Positions 18,017-27,850 are shown, counted from the first letter of the stretch. The stretch: 64,000 bases of DNA from Flavobacterium silvaticum (GCF_012911565.1 NZ_JAAMPU010000099.1:62001-126000), one strand, 5' to 3'. Numbers and translations: made by a program. Notes: generated by a model not told the origin, from the sequence alone.

Positions 18017-19270
18017 TTACCATTCGTTGACCTTGTTCGCATCCATCTTGAGGAAAATGAACAGCAAAATGGTAAAGCCCCATAGTCCGGAACCACCGTA
18101 TGAAAAGAACGGCAATGGAACGCCGATTGTCGGGAAAACACCCACGACCATGGCGATATTTACAAAGAAGTGCAGGAACAGAATACTGGCTACGCAATAG
18201 CCGTAAACCCTGCTGAATTTAGTCTTTTGGCGTTCGGCCAGATAGATGATCCTGAGGAATAATCCCACGAAAAGCGCAATGACCACACAGCATCCGGTAA
18301 AGCCCCATTCTTCACCGACCGTAGTGAAAATATAATCGGTATGTTGTTCCGGGACAAATCCGCCTTTGGTCTGTGTGCCTTCGAGATAACCTTTGCCAAA
18401 CCATCCGCCAGAACCTATTGCGATTTTAGATTGGTTGATGTTGTATCCGATGCCTTTCATATCGACCTGTTTCCCTAACAAAATATTGAAGCGATCGCGG
18501 TGGTGCTGCTCAAAGACATTGTCGAAAACATAACTGACGGATAGTGTAAGGACTGCGATTCCAACCAGGATCATTCCGCTTAGGACGTAATTTCTGTCGG
18601 CAATGCGACTACGGTAATAAAGCAGGACTGTAATGATGGCCGCAATTAAAATAACGACCCACGATTCCAATACCAGCGAAAGTACAAATACGATTATCCC
18701 GACCAAACCTGTCCATAAATACCACGCCGGCAAACCTTCACGGTATAAGACCAAAAAGAAAGCGGCATAAATCAGGGCACTTCCGGGATCGTGCGGAACG
18801 ATGAGCAACACGGGAAGAAAGATAATTCCGAGAGCCTGTATCTGACGGTTCGTTTGAGCTAAATTGACTTGGACATCACTCAGATATTTGGACAATGCCA
18901 ATGCGGTAGCGGCTTTGGCGAATTCTGCAGGCTGGAAACTTACGGGGCCGAATTGATACCAGTTGACCTGGCCTTTTATCTCTTTTCCGAAAACGTAAAG
19001 ACCTGCGAGCAACAACAATCCGACCCCAAAAATAATGACGGCGTATTTCTCATAGAACTTTCCGTCGACGGCAAGAATGACTATGATCAATGGGATCGAA
19101 AGAAAAATAAACAGCATTTGTTTGCCGTAGATCTGGCTGAAATCGAATAGTGAACTTTCTTCTATCGGGAGCGAAGACGAATAAATATTGAGCCAGCCCA
19201 AAACCACCAGCGTAATGTAAATCAATACGCTGATCCAGTCAATATGATTGCTGATACTCTGGTTTTTCAT
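18017..19270 (-). CDS. rodA: Rod-shape peptidoglycan polymerase RodA (SEDS)
   Basis: A 417-residue SEDS-family glycosyltransferase that polymerises lipid II during cell elongation together with PBP2. There are about ten hydrophobic segments, and the family signature is FPTIGVPLPFFSYGGSG near the C-terminus. The start is the ATG at 19268-19270 (MKNQSISNH); a longer frame upstream runs inside mrdA and is not credible. It follows mrdA with 2 nt between and completes the mreBCD-mrdA-rodA operon. Confidence 0.96.
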   Translation of the reverse strand: MKNQSISNHIDWISVLIYITLVVLGWLNIYSSSLPIEESSLFDFSQIYGKQMLFIFLSIPLIIVILAVDGKFYEKYAVIIFGVGLLLLAGLYVFGKEIKGQVNWYQFGPVSFQPAEFAKAATALALSKYLSDVQVNLAQTNRQIQALGIIFLPVLLIVPHDPGSALIYAAFFLVLYREGLPAWYLWTGLVGIIVFVLSLVLESWVVILIAAIITVLLYYRSRIADRNYVLSGMILVGIAVLTLSVSYVFDNVFEQHHRDRFNILLGKQVDMKGIGYNINQSKIAIGSGGWFGKGYLEGTQTKGGFVPEQHTDYIFTTVGEEWGFTGCCVVIALFVGLFLRIIYLAERQKTKFSRVYGYCVASILFLHFFVNIAMVVGVFPTIGVPLPFFSYGGSGLWGFTILLFIFLKMDANKVNEW

Positions 19271-19272
19271 TG

Positions 19273-21198
19273 CTAGTTTTCGGCTTCGGGATCTTCTTCG
19301 TCCTCTTTGGGTTTTTGTGCGTCGAGCGGTTTCTTCTTGATCAATAAACTGTCGACTTTTGGAGCCTTGCCCGAATATTTGTCGTATTCGCTTTGCAGGC
19401 TTCCTTCGAGCATTCGTTTCTCCAAATCGGTACGTGTTATTTTGCGTCGGATGTATTTCTCGATCATCAAACTTGTAATCGGCCCGGCCCAGCGTTTTCC
19501 CCAATAGCCATTCTCTACGAATACGGCGATTGCGATTTTAGGATTGTCTTTTGGTGCGAAAGCCACAAAAATCGAGTGATCCTGGAGCTTGGTGCGCTTG
19601 CCGTTGATCTTGGCGAAGTTTTCTGCCGTTCCCGTTTTTCCGCAAATCTCAATGCCATCGACTTCCAGGCCGTGAGCTGTTCCGAGGTGATATACATCTG
19701 CCAGGCCAGAAATCACGGGTTCGAAATATTTGGGGTCGATGGTGGTTTTATGCTTCGTCGTAAACGCCTTATCGATTTTTTGCCCTTCGATTTTCTTGAT
19801 GATGTGAGGCGTGTAATAATAACCGCGGTTGGCCACAGCGGCCATCATGTTCGCCAATTGTATCGGCGTGGTTTCGACTTCTCCCTGTCCGATGGCATTC
19901 GAAACGATAGTCGTGGCCCGATATTGCCAGTTCGGATAGATTCGTTTGTAGAGTTTGCTGTCAGGTACACGGCCTTTTTTTCCAGTCGGCAAATCGTAAC
20001 CCATAAAAGAACCGAGGCCGAAACTCTTGACGTGTTTGTTCCAGACATCAACAGCGACAGGTGTTTTTGCGTATTTGTTGATCGTCTTCATGTAGACGCT
20101 CGCAAAATAGGTGTTGCACGAATTGAAAATCCCATTGTGCAGCATGGAAACACCCGAATCGTGGCATTTCATAAACCTGCCGCGCGCATAACTGAAACCA
20201 TGATGACATACAAACGATGTGTTTTCATCTATGACTTGTTCCTGCAAACCGACCAATCCGGTTAAGATTTTAAAGGGAGAACCAGGTGGATATTGGGCCA
20301 GTAAACCTCTGTCATATAAAGGTTTTGCAATGGAGTCGTTGTATAATTTAGTGTAATTTCGTGATCGTTCGCGCCCGACCAACAAAGCCGGATCATAGGA
20401 TGGAGCCGTAACCAAAGCAAGTATTTCCCCTGTTTTTGGCTCTATGGCGACAATTCCACCACGTTTGTTGATCATCAATTCCTCTCCGTATTTCTGGAGT
20501 TCGGCATCAATCGAAAGCGTAATGTCTTCGCCTTGACGGGCAATGGTATCGAAACGGCCTTCTTTGTACGCGCCGATTTCACGGTTGAATTTATCTTTTT
20601 GGATGTATTTTACGCCTTTGATCCCACGCAGTTCCTTTTCATAACTTTGTTCGACACCTTGTTTGCCAATCAAATCCCCGCTGTTGTAGTACGGATTATT
20701 CTTAATGATTTTGTCGTTGACCTGAGTGATGAACCCAAAAACATTCGCGCCCATATTCACCTGATAATCGCGCAACGATCGTTTCTGGATGTAAAATCCC
20801 TGAAACTTGCGTACTTTTTCCTGGAAAGCGGCAAATTCTTTTTTATTCAGTTGCGGAAGAAAAACAGACGGAAGCCTCGGTGAAAAGACTTTTGCCTTTT
20901 TGATGCGTTCCACAAAAAAAGATTTGGGGATATTGAGCAGCTGGCAGAATTCAAGCGTATCGATATTTTTCATCTCGCGCGGAATGACCATGATATCGTA
21001 AGACGGCTGGTTCGCGACGAGCAGTTTTCCGTATCGGTCATAAATGTAACCGCGTTCGGGATAATCGTATTGGATCTTGATGGCGTTGTTGTCTGATTTC
21101 AGCTTCAGCTCTTCATCAATGACCTGCAGATAGAACAGCCGGATAAGAATAAGTATCGTAGCGATAAAAATCAGCGTTGGAATCAGCACTTTTCTCAT
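19273..21198 (-). CDS. mrdA: Penicillin-binding protein 2 (elongasome transpeptidase)
   Basis: A 641-residue membrane-anchored D,D-transpeptidase that cross-links peptidoglycan in the elongasome. One N-terminal membrane helix (MRKVLIPTLIF onward) is followed by a dimerisation domain and the transpeptidase domain. The active-site motifs are SPFK (in PPGSPFKIL) and KTG (in CGKTGTAENF), with SNAIGQGE in the SxN position. I used the ATG at 21196-21198, which overlaps mreD by 4 nt; the longer upstream frame lies within mreD. The acidic C-terminal tail (KEDEEDPEAEN) is unusual but harmless. Confidence 0.96.
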   Translation of the reverse strand: MRKVLIPTLIFIATILILIRLFYLQVIDEELKLKSDNNAIKIQYDYPERGYIYDRYGKLLVANQPSYDIMVIPREMKNIDTLEFCQLLNIPKSFFVERIKKAKVFSPRLPSVFLPQLNKKEFAAFQEKVRKFQGFYIQKRSLRDYQVNMGANVFGFITQVNDKIIKNNPYYNSGDLIGKQGVEQSYEKELRGIKGVKYIQKDKFNREIGAYKEGRFDTIARQGEDITLSIDAELQKYGEELMINKRGGIVAIEPKTGEILALVTAPSYDPALLVGRERSRNYTKLYNDSIAKPLYDRGLLAQYPPGSPFKILTGLVGLQEQVIDENTSFVCHHGFSYARGRFMKCHDSGVSMLHNGIFNSCNTYFASVYMKTINKYAKTPVAVDVWNKHVKSFGLGSFMGYDLPTGKKGRVPDSKLYKRIYPNWQYRATTIVSNAIGQGEVETTPIQLANMMAAVANRGYYYTPHIIKKIEGQKIDKAFTTKHKTTIDPKYFEPVISGLADVYHLGTAHGLEVDGIEICGKTGTAENFAKINGKRTKLQDHSIFVAFAPKDNPKIAIAVFVENGYWGKRWAGPITSLMIEKYIRRKITRTDLEKRMLEGSLQSEYDKYSGKAPKVDSLLIKKKPLDAQKPKEDEEDPEAEN

Positions 21199-21701
21199 CG
21201 TCTCGACGGTTTGAACATGTAAATCAGGATGATGCAGACCAGGATCGTAAATACCGTGCTGCACAACGTCCGCAGTAAAACTTCCCAGAAAAGTACCAGG
21301 CGGAACACTTCAAGCAGAAACATGGTAAAATGGTGGACGACGACAGAAATCAGAATAAAGGAGAAACGTTCCGGTGTCAGGACATCGTCAAGCCGAACGG
21401 TCTGATATTCATAACTGAGCCCGAAAGAAAACTTGAAAATCCCCGGCCTAAAATAGGCAAGAACCAAACAGGCCGCTGCATGTACTCCACCCGAATTCGA
21501 AAACATATCCATCAAAATACCAAGCAGAAAACTTACGGCAAGCAATACGTTTCGGTTTCCGTTCACGGGATACAGCATGATGAACAGGATGTACGGAAAA
21601 GAGGTAATAAACCCGAACAATGTGAGGTTGTTGAAAATAACGACCTGAGCCGCAATCAGCAGAAAGAAACGGATGATATTGAAAATTACCGTACTATTCA
21701 T
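21195..21701 (-). CDS. mreD: Rod-shape-determining protein MreD
   Basis: A 168-residue inner-membrane protein with about five hydrophobic segments and little conserved sequence, as is normal for MreD. It is assigned by size, topology and its position between mreC and mrdA. It overlaps mreC by 8 nt and mrdA by 4 nt. It helps couple MreB filaments to the periplasmic synthases. Confidence 0.9.
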   Translation of the reverse strand: MNSTVIFNIIRFFLLIAAQVVIFNNLTLFGFITSFPYILFIMLYPVNGNRNVLLAVSFLLGILMDMFSNSGGVHAAACLVLAYFRPGIFKFSFGLSYEYQTVRLDDVLTPERFSFILISVVVHHFTMFLLEVFRLVLFWEVLLRTLCSTVFTILVCIILIYMFKPSRR

Positions 21702-22521
21702 TCGGCTGGGATTGTTTTTCGAGCGTCAGGATTTCTTCGCGGTCTTTGCTTTTGATTACATACACGTAACCCAGATTGGTCATATCATTGAACAATTTGA
21801 TTTCGAGCGTGTAGTAATTCGTCTCGTTATCAGTGTAGATTTTTGAGATGGTTCCGATGTTGATGTTCGCCGGAAAAATCACCGATTGTCCGCCAGTCAC
21901 AATCGTATCGCCTTTTCGGACCGATGCAAGACGCGGCACATCAATCAGCTGGACAAAACCAGTATTCTTTCCGTTCCAGACCAAAGACCCAAAGTGGTTC
22001 GACTTCTTGATTTTCGCGTTGATCTTGGACTGGGTATTCAAAATGCTGACAACCGTAGCATAATTCGCAGATGTATGATCGACAATCCCGACGATTCCCT
22101 GGCTGTTGACTACGCCCATATCTGCCTTGATTCCGGATGTCGCGCCTTTGTCAAGCGTCAGGAAGTTTTCAGGTACGGTGTAGGAGTTCTTGACGACTTT
22201 GGCCACGACGACATCCACTTTCCTGACCCCTTTGATCGTATCGACAACCGGAGCTTTCGCGGTATCGGCCTCGTTGAAAAGCATACGGCGCAAACTGGCG
22301 TTCTCTTTTGCCAGCGCGTCGTTCTGGGTCTTAAGGTGGAAATATTCGTTGACCGAATTGATCTGTTCATACACGCCGCCCGTCACAAAATTCGCCGATG
22401 AAATCACCTTGCTTTTGTGGTACGAATGCGCCTGAATGGTCAATCCGAGGGAAATCCCTAAAAGCAGTAAAAACAGCAACTTATGGCTGTTTTTATAGAT
22501 AAAGGAAAATATCTGCTGCAT
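21694..22521 (-). CDS. mreC: Rod-shape-determining protein MreC
   Basis: A 275-residue bitopic protein of the elongasome. A single N-terminal helix (LLFLLLLGISLGL) is followed by a coiled coil (about residues 55-85, LKTQNDALAKENASLRR) and the beta-rich MreC domain, with VVNSQGIVGIVDH and GDTIVTGG segments. It scaffolds PBP2 and RodA at the periplasmic side. It follows mreB after 82 nt and overlaps mreD by 8 nt. Confidence 0.95.
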   Translation of the reverse strand: MQQIFSFIYKNSHKLLFLLLLGISLGLTIQAHSYHKSKVISSANFVTGGVYEQINSVNEYFHLKTQNDALAKENASLRRMLFNEADTAKAPVVDTIKGVRKVDVVVAKVVKNSYTVPENFLTLDKGATSGIKADMGVVNSQGIVGIVDHTSANYATVVSILNTQSKINAKIKKSNHFGSLVWNGKNTGFVQLIDVPRLASVRKGDTIVTGGQSVIFPANINIGTISKIYTDNETNYYTLEIKLFNDMTNLGYVYVIKSKDREEILTLEKQSQPNE

Positions 22522-22603
22522 GGATTGCCGGGCTAAAATCCGAGTTCAAAATGAGACTGGAATTGGTCAGGCTGCTATTGAAACTGGATTCTGTTGATTT
22601 GTT

Positions 22604-23632
22604 CTATTTTATAAGGATGCTTCTGAATTTCGGGATATTCTTAAGCGCCATTCCGGTACCGCGAACTACCGCACGTAACGGATCTTCGGCAATATACACC
22701 GGAAGGTCTGTCTTTAGCGAAATCCTTTTGTCAAGCCCGCGCAACATAGATCCGCCGCCGGCAAGATAAATACCGGTGTTGTAAATATCGGCAGCAAGTT
22801 CCGGAGGTGTCTGTGACAAGGTTTCCATTACGGCATCTTCAATACGCTGGATCGATTTATCGAGTGCTTTTGCGATTTCGCGGTAAGATACATCTACCTG
22901 TTTCGGTTTACCCGTAAGCAAGTCACGTCCCTGTACCGACATATCATCCGGCGGTGTTTCCAAATCTTCGACAGCAGCACCAACGGTGATCTTGATTTTC
23001 TCAGCGGTGCTTTCACCCACAAAAAGGTTGTGCTGCGTCCGCATGTAATATACAATGTCGTTCGTAAAAACGTCACCTGCAATCTTGACCGATTTGTCGC
23101 AGACGATTCCGCCCAAAGCGATAACTGCAATCTCAGTTGTTCCACCACCAATGTCGACAATCATGTTTCCTTTCGGTTGCATAATATCGATACCGATACC
23201 GATTGCAGCGGCCATAGGCTCATGTATCAGGTATACTTCTTTTCCGTTCACGCGCTCGCAGCTTTCCTTTACTGCCCGCATTTCCACTTCGGTGATGCCT
23301 GATGGAATACAAACCACCATGCGAAGTGCCGGGGTGAACATACGTTTTTTCAAAGCCGGAATGGACTTGATGAACATCGAGATCATTTTCTCCGATGCAT
23401 CGAAATCTGCAATAACCCCATCTTTAAGCGGACGGATCGTTTTGATGTTTTCGTGGGTTTTTCCCTGCATCATGTTCGCCTCTTTCCCAACGGCGATTAT
23501 CTTGGAAGAGACACGGTCGCGTGCCACTATAGATGGACTGTCAATGACGACTTTGTCGTTGTGTATGATGAGTGTATTCGCGGTACCGAGGTCAATCGCG
23601 ATATCCTCTGTCATGAAATCAAAAAATCCCAT
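22604..23632 (-). CDS. mreB: Actin-like rod-shape protein MreB
   Basis: A 342-residue cytoplasmic actin homologue that forms membrane-bound filaments orienting wall synthesis. The phosphate-1 motif is DLGTANTLI (residues 12-20) and phosphate-2 is VDIGGGTTEIAVI; the adenosine motif region is GIYLAGGGSMLRG. Length is normal. It is the first gene of the mreBCD-mrdA-rodA operon, with a consensus -7 box 38 nt upstream. Confidence 0.98.
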   Translation of the reverse strand: MGFFDFMTEDIAIDLGTANTLIIHNDKVVIDSPSIVARDRVSSKIIAVGKEANMMQGKTHENIKTIRPLKDGVIADFDASEKMISMFIKSIPALKKRMFTPALRMVVCIPSGITEVEMRAVKESCERVNGKEVYLIHEPMAAAIGIGIDIMQPKGNMIVDIGGGTTEIAVIALGGIVCDKSVKIAGDVFTNDIVYYMRTQHNLFVGESTAEKIKITVGAAVEDLETPPDDMSVQGRDLLTGKPKQVDVSYREIAKALDKSIQRIEDAVMETLSQTPPELAADIYNTGIYLAGGGSMLRGLDKRISLKTDLPVYIAEDPLRAVVRGTGMALKNIPKFRSILIK

Positions 23633-23669
23633 TTAGTAAGGCGGGTTTTATGTTATGTTTAATTGTCTG

Positions 23670-23677
23670 CAAAGTTA
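23670..23677 (-). promoter_or_regulatory. -7 box of the mre/rod operon
   Basis: TAACTTTG on the minus strand matches TAnnTTTG and would start a transcript about 35 nt before mreB. No clear -33 box is present in the repeat-rich DNA upstream. Confidence 0.55.
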
Positions 23678-23749
23678 GTTAAATGTCTAATGTCGAACGT
23701 CGAATGTCGAATGAATTTTTAACGATTGCAAAATGTTATTTATTAATTC

Positions 23750-23819
23750 AGATCGGAAGTTGAAAAGTTCGGAAGATCGGAAGTTCTGTCCGTAATAGTC
23801 TCCCGATCTTCCGATCTCC
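23750..23819. repeat. GGAAG-type intergenic repeat cluster
   Basis: Short direct copies of GATCGGAAGTT and TTCGGAAGATCGGAAG are followed by inverted GATCTTCCGATCT, so the block can form a hairpin. It lies between purH and mreB. Related blocks are at 43651-43770 and 50113-50158. Confidence 0.7.
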
Positions 23820-23831
23820 CTAACTCCAAAC

Positions 23832-25358
23832 TTAATGTTTAAAATGTCTCGTTCCGGTGAATACCATCGCCATCCCATTCGCATTGCAATAATCAATGCT
23901 CAATTCATCCTTGATAGAACCGCCCGGTTGGATTACAGCAGTGATTCCGGCGTTATGCGCCAGTTCCACACAATCCGGGAACGGGAAAAACGCATCGCTC
24001 GCCATCACCGCGCCTTCCAGGCTGAAACCGAAAGAATGTGCTTTCTCCACAGCCTGACGCAATGCATCCACACGTGATGTCTGTCCGGTGCCCGAAGCCA
24101 GCAATTGTCCGTTTTTGGCAAAAACAATCGTATTCGATTTGGTATTCTTACACACTTTCGACGCAAATAGCAGGTCATCTATTTCAGTTGCCGTCGGAGC
24201 CTTTACGGTAACGGTCTTTAGTTGCTCTTTAGTATCGGTCGCGTCATTCCTGTCCTGGACCAGAATTCCGTTCAAGGCTGTACGAACCTGTGATTTAGGT
24301 AATTCCACTTCGTGCTGAACCAATAAAATCCGGTTCTTTTTTTCACTGAGCAATGCCACGGCATCATCTGAAAATGACGGTGCGATAACCACTTCGCAAA
24401 ACAAGCTGTGTATTTCACGTGCGGTTTCAACGTCTATGTTTCCGTTGGCAATCAAAACACCGCCAAATGCTGAAGTCGGATCTGCCGCCAATGCATCGAG
24501 ATACGCTTCACGCATGGTGCTTCTTGTGGCAATTCCGCAAGCGTTGTTGTGCTTCAAAATGGCAAACGTCGGTTCGTTGTTTTTGAATTCAGCGATCAGG
24601 TTCACCGCAGCATCAACATCGAGCAGGTTGTTGTATGACAATTCCTTTCCGTTGAGTTTGGTGAACATCGCATCGAAATCGCCAAAGAAAAAACCTTTCT
24701 GGTGCGGGTTTTCACCGTAGCGCAACACTTGTCCGTTCGCGTAACTCTGTTTGAAAATGGTGTCGTCCGTATTGAAATAATTGAAAATCGCCGAATCGTA
24801 ATGAGACGAAATGTGGAACGCCTGGGTCGCATATTTCTTGCGGTCTTCCAAAGACGTTTCCCCATTCTTTTGGGTAATCAGGTCAAGGAACGATTGGTAT
24901 TGATCAACAGACGAAACAATCAGCGTGTCCTTGAAATTCTTTGCAGCCGCACGGATTAATGAGATGCCGCCTATATCAATCTTTTCGATGATATCCTGTT
25001 CCGAAGCGCCCGATGCCACCGTCTTTTCAAACGGGTACAGATCGACGATCACCAAATCAATCTGCGGAATGCCGTATGCCTCCATTTCCTGTACGTCACC
25101 ATCGTGATCCTGACGGTTCAGGATTCCACCAAAAATCTTCGGGTGCAACGTTTTGACGCGTCCGCCTAAAATTGAGGGATATGAAGTCACATCTTCTACC
25201 GCGATTACAGGAATGTCGAGGTTTTTCAGGAAATCTTCCGTTCCTCCGGTGGAATAAAAAACGACGTTTTGTTCGTGGAGTTTACGTACGATCGGCTCAA
25301 GGCCCTCTTTAGAAAATACGGAAATCAGTGCTGATTTGATGGTTTTTTCGCTGCTCAT
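23832..25358 (-). CDS. purH: Bifunctional AICAR transformylase/IMP cyclohydrolase
   Basis: A 508-residue enzyme for the last two steps of purine synthesis. The N-terminal IMP cyclohydrolase domain (about residues 1-195; GGRVKTLHPKIFGGIL) is followed by the AICAR formyltransferase domain, with catalytic Lys-His in LKHNNACGIA and DAFFPFPDCVE. The start is the ATG at 25356-25358 (MSSEKTIKSALISVF); the frame extends upstream but without family similarity. It shares direction with mreB but is separated by a 199-base repeat-bearing gap. Confidence 0.98.
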   Translation of the reverse strand: MSSEKTIKSALISVFSKEGLEPIVRKLHEQNVVFYSTGGTEDFLKNLDIPVIAVEDVTSYPSILGGRVKTLHPKIFGGILNRQDHDGDVQEMEAYGIPQIDLVIVDLYPFEKTVASGASEQDIIEKIDIGGISLIRAAAKNFKDTLIVSSVDQYQSFLDLITQKNGETSLEDRKKYATQAFHISSHYDSAIFNYFNTDDTIFKQSYANGQVLRYGENPHQKGFFFGDFDAMFTKLNGKELSYNNLLDVDAAVNLIAEFKNNEPTFAILKHNNACGIATRSTMREAYLDALAADPTSAFGGVLIANGNIDVETAREIHSLFCEVVIAPSFSDDAVALLSEKKNRILLVQHEVELPKSQVRTALNGILVQDRNDATDTKEQLKTVTVKAPTATEIDDLLFASKVCKNTKSNTIVFAKNGQLLASGTGQTSRVDALRQAVEKAHSFGFSLEGAVMASDAFFPFPDCVELAHNAGITAVIQPGGSIKDELSIDYCNANGMAMVFTGTRHFKH

Positions 25359-25379
25359 TTTGTGTTGTGTGTAAAGGTG

Positions 25380-25387
25380 CAAAAGTA
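25380..25387 (-). promoter_or_regulatory. -7 box of purH
   Basis: TACTTTTG on the minus strand fits TAnnTTTG, 21 nt before the chosen purH start, and supports that start over the longer frame. Confidence 0.55.
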
Positions 25388-25507
25388 CATTTTTTAATGG
25401 CATAATCCGCAGCGATTTATTGGCAAAATCCAAAAAAAATAAGCCCGTTTTTTCATTAGGTTTTTGCCTCCAAAATGCCCATTTTTACAATTCAGATTTT
25501 TCATCAG

Positions 25508-26761
25508 ATGCTGTTGTATTTCCGCCTGCTCAGCGAGAGCTTCACCTTTGCCATGAATGCCTTGCGCAACAATAAATTGCGTACGCTGCTTTCGCTTTTA
25601 GGCGTCACCATTGGAATATTTTCAATAATTGCGGTACTTACGGCAGTAGATTCGCTTGACCGGAAAATCAAGGCAGATCTTTCGGCTCTCGACAAAAACA
25701 CCATTTACCTGACAAGCGTTTCATTCGGGCCTACCGATGTGCCGGAGTGGAAGCGCGAGCAATTCCCCAAGATGAAATTCGAGGAATACCAGTTCCTCAA
25801 GTCGGATTTGCAGCATGCCGAGAATTTCTGTTTCCAGCTTTTCGTCGGACGCCAATCAATAAAACACGACAACAAAACCACCGAAGACCTCAATATGGTT
25901 CCGGTTACGAATGAATTCGCCGATATCCAGAAACTCGAATTCGAATCGGGGCGCTTCTTCAACGAATCGGAATCGAATTCAGGCAATACAGTGGTCATCA
26001 TAGGCTTTGAAGTAGCAAAGACCCTGTTCGACGATGCCGATCCAATAGGGCAGAATGTGCGTATTTATGGCAAAAGATTCACCGTAATCGGCGTACTTAA
26101 AAAACAAGGGAACAATTTCAATCCGGGAGACAGCAATGATACGTCGGCTTTCCTGCCATCGAATTTTATCAGAAAGACATTCGGCGATAATAACGATGCG
26201 ATGCTTCCTGTGGTCGTCATCAAGCCGGAAAAAGGTGTCGATATGGAAGAACTCAAGGCCGAAATCCGCCAGAAATTACGCAACATGAGAGGGCTTCGGG
26301 CCGAAGATATAGACAATTTTTTCATCAACGTACTCGCCGGTCTGACCGATATGATAGACGGCATCATCGGCATTCTCAATATGGGCGGTTGGATCATATC
26401 CGGATTCTCGCTTCTTGTCGGAGGCTTCGGGATTGCCAACATCATGTTCGTATCGGTGAAAGAACGTACCAATCTTATTGGAATCCAGAAATCACTCGGG
26501 GCCAAAAACAGATTCATCTTATTCCAGTTTTTGTTTGAGGCCGTGATCCTTTCCTTTTTCGGAGGCGCCATCGGGATATTCCTCGTCTGGATCATTTCAA
26601 TGGCCCTGACCAAAATGCTCGACTTTGAGTTTGTTCTCGGTTTGGGCAACATCCTTTTGGGAAGCGGGCTTTCGATTGCCATTGGTCTGGTATCAGGTAT
26701 TATTCCGGCTATTTCTGCCTCTCGTCTCGACCCTGTTGAAGCCATCCGGACAGGGATGTAG
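25508..26761 (+). CDS. MacB/FtsX-type ABC transporter permease
   Basis: A 417-residue permease with the MacB topology: one N-terminal helix (NKLRTLLSLLGVTIGIFSIIA), a periplasmic MacB_PCD domain (about residues 40-270) and three C-terminal helices forming the FtsX domain, with SLGAKNRFILFQFLFEA as the coupling-type segment. I chose the ATG at 25508 (MLLYFRLLSESF) over the one at 25475. No ATPase gene is adjacent, so the partner must be encoded elsewhere. Related systems export lipids, peptides or toxins; the substrate is unknown. Confidence 0.9.
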   Translation: MLLYFRLLSESFTFAMNALRNNKLRTLLSLLGVTIGIFSIIAVLTAVDSLDRKIKADLSALDKNTIYLTSVSFGPTDVPEWKREQFPKMKFEEYQFLKSDLQHAENFCFQLFVGRQSIKHDNKTTEDLNMVPVTNEFADIQKLEFESGRFFNESESNSGNTVVIIGFEVAKTLFDDADPIGQNVRIYGKRFTVIGVLKKQGNNFNPGDSNDTSAFLPSNFIRKTFGDNNDAMLPVVVIKPEKGVDMEELKAEIRQKLRNMRGLRAEDIDNFFINVLAGLTDMIDGIIGILNMGGWIISGFSLLVGGFGIANIMFVSVKERTNLIGIQKSLGAKNRFILFQFLFEAVILSFFGGAIGIFLVWIISMALTKMLDFEFVLGLGNILLGSGLSIAIGLVSGIIPAISASRLDPVEAIRTGM

Positions 26762-26764
26762 CCC

Positions 26765-27553
26765 TTATTCTTTAAGAAGTGACTTCAATTCGACTATTTT
26801 CTCTTCTGCGGAATCTATATTGATGAATCCACGTCTTGGCCGGTCAAGATCCAGGATCAAAAACACGGTAAGTGCGGTCATTAGGGCAAAACCACAAACG
26901 ACCATGTAATTCATGCGTTTGTTCGAATTCCCATAACCTACCACAAAGCTTCCGGTCAGTATCAACACGAAAAGGAGCCACACAATAGAATCCGGAACCG
27001 TCTTGTTCTTGATTTCGTCACGTGTCGTAACCGTATCTATCATGGCATTTACAGCCGGCACCATTTGGTTCGAGCGGAACATATTTGCAGGGTTTTGTGA
27101 CGCATTTGAAACGATTTTCCAAATTTGTGCGGCATATTGGTTTGTTTTTTCCTGAGCCTTGTCGATTTTTTTCCGGTCGATCCCAGCGTTCTTGTAGGCG
27201 ATCCGCGCATTTATGTAATGGCTGAAGTTTTCCCGCAACGGCTTTCGTATCGAATCCGGATACAGGTCGCACCGCAACAGGGCTGTACCGATATCATTCG
27301 CTTCCTGAACGATTACCTGCCTGCGGTCGTCATATCTCGAGGCCGACATCCCGAAAGTAAATGACAGCAGCAAGGCGAGCAAGCCTAAAAGCGAACCTTC
27401 TATGGCGCCAATTCCTTCCTGTGCCGAGTCTGGGTTTTTCGCTATCTCTTTCCTGCGTAAATAGTGCCCGAGCCAATTTGCAACAACGATCAGTACAAAT
27501 AAAAAAATGGAAATGACCGCGGTCGGGGTTTGGTAAAGCAACGAGTCGTTCAT
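26765..27553 (-). CDS. DUF4239 (bestrophin-like) membrane protein
   Basis: A 262-residue protein with four hydrophobic segments: two near the N-terminus (about residues 12-30 and 50-68) and two near the C-terminus, enclosing a helical soluble region. The segment GSLLGLLALLLSFTFGMSASRYDDRRQ is characteristic of DUF4239; it is longer than the rest of the recognisable core and sits around residues 53-79. Function is not established; a resemblance to bestrophin channels has been suggested. It converges with the ABC permease (3 nt between stops) and lies downstream of intergenic element A. Confidence 0.8.
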   Translation of the reverse strand: MNDSLLYQTPTAVISIFLFVLIVVANWLGHYLRRKEIAKNPDSAQEGIGAIEGSLLGLLALLLSFTFGMSASRYDDRRQVIVQEANDIGTALLRCDLYPDSIRKPLRENFSHYINARIAYKNAGIDRKKIDKAQEKTNQYAAQIWKIVSNASQNPANMFRSNQMVPAVNAMIDTVTTRDEIKNKTVPDSIVWLLFVLILTGSFVVGYGNSNKRMNYMVVCGFALMTALTVFLILDLDRPRRGFINIDSAEEKIVELKSLLKE

Positions 27554-27627
27554 GGGTTTGTCGTTTGATTATGAGTAGATTGAATATACATAAAAAAACG
27601 AATCCCTATGTCTGGTATTTATTTCTT

Positions 27628-27772
27628 GGAGCCAATCCGGCCCGCCACTGCTAGTCCTCGCCATAAACAACCATTTTAAAAGTCGTGACGCGAGCTCCGT
27701 TGTCGCTGCATCTCTCGTTTAAAATGATGTTGTTCCCGGCTGTGGGCTATCCGTTTTGGTCCGGGCTAGGGC
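27628..27772. repeat. Structured intergenic element, copy A
   Basis: A palindromic element in the 297-base gap between accD and the DUF4239 gene. Arms ACAACCATTTTAAA (27667-27680) and TTTAAAATGATGTTGT (27718-27733) pair around a loop containing GCGAGCTCCGTTGTCGCTGC. It ends with TCCGGGCTAGGGC and begins near GAGCCAATCCGGC. It shares loop and end motifs with copies B, C and D but has a different stem sequence. Nothing else is seen in the gap apart from the accD terminator. Confidence 0.75.
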
Positions 27773-27798
27773 TGTCTTGATAACCGAACCTATCGGGA

Positions 27799-27830
27799 AT
27801 AAAAAAGCCGACTTTTAAAAGTCGGCTTTT
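27799..27830 (-). terminator. Intrinsic terminator of accD
   Basis: AAAAGCCGACTTTT and its perfect complement form a long palindrome; on the minus strand it is followed by six T residues, 20 nt beyond the accD stop. Confidence 0.9.
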
Positions 27831-27850
27831 GAAATGTATTTTCCGGGAAA

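Noticed and set aside
18017..19504. Longer start of rodA
   Set aside because: The extra 78 codons lie within mrdA and are rich in Arg/Lys with no similarity; the ATG at 19270 starts the membrane domain.
19393..20265. Open frame of 290 codons on the plus strand
   Set aside because: Antisense to mrdA, whose SPFK and KTG motifs and length are intact; its composition (many Arg, Phe, His) is that of a shadow.
23750..23819. AGATCGGAAG looks like the start of a common sequencing adapter
   Set aside because: The bases after it (TTC, AT) do not continue as the adapter, and the motif occurs in tandem and inverted form at several sites, so it is genomic repeat rather than contamination.
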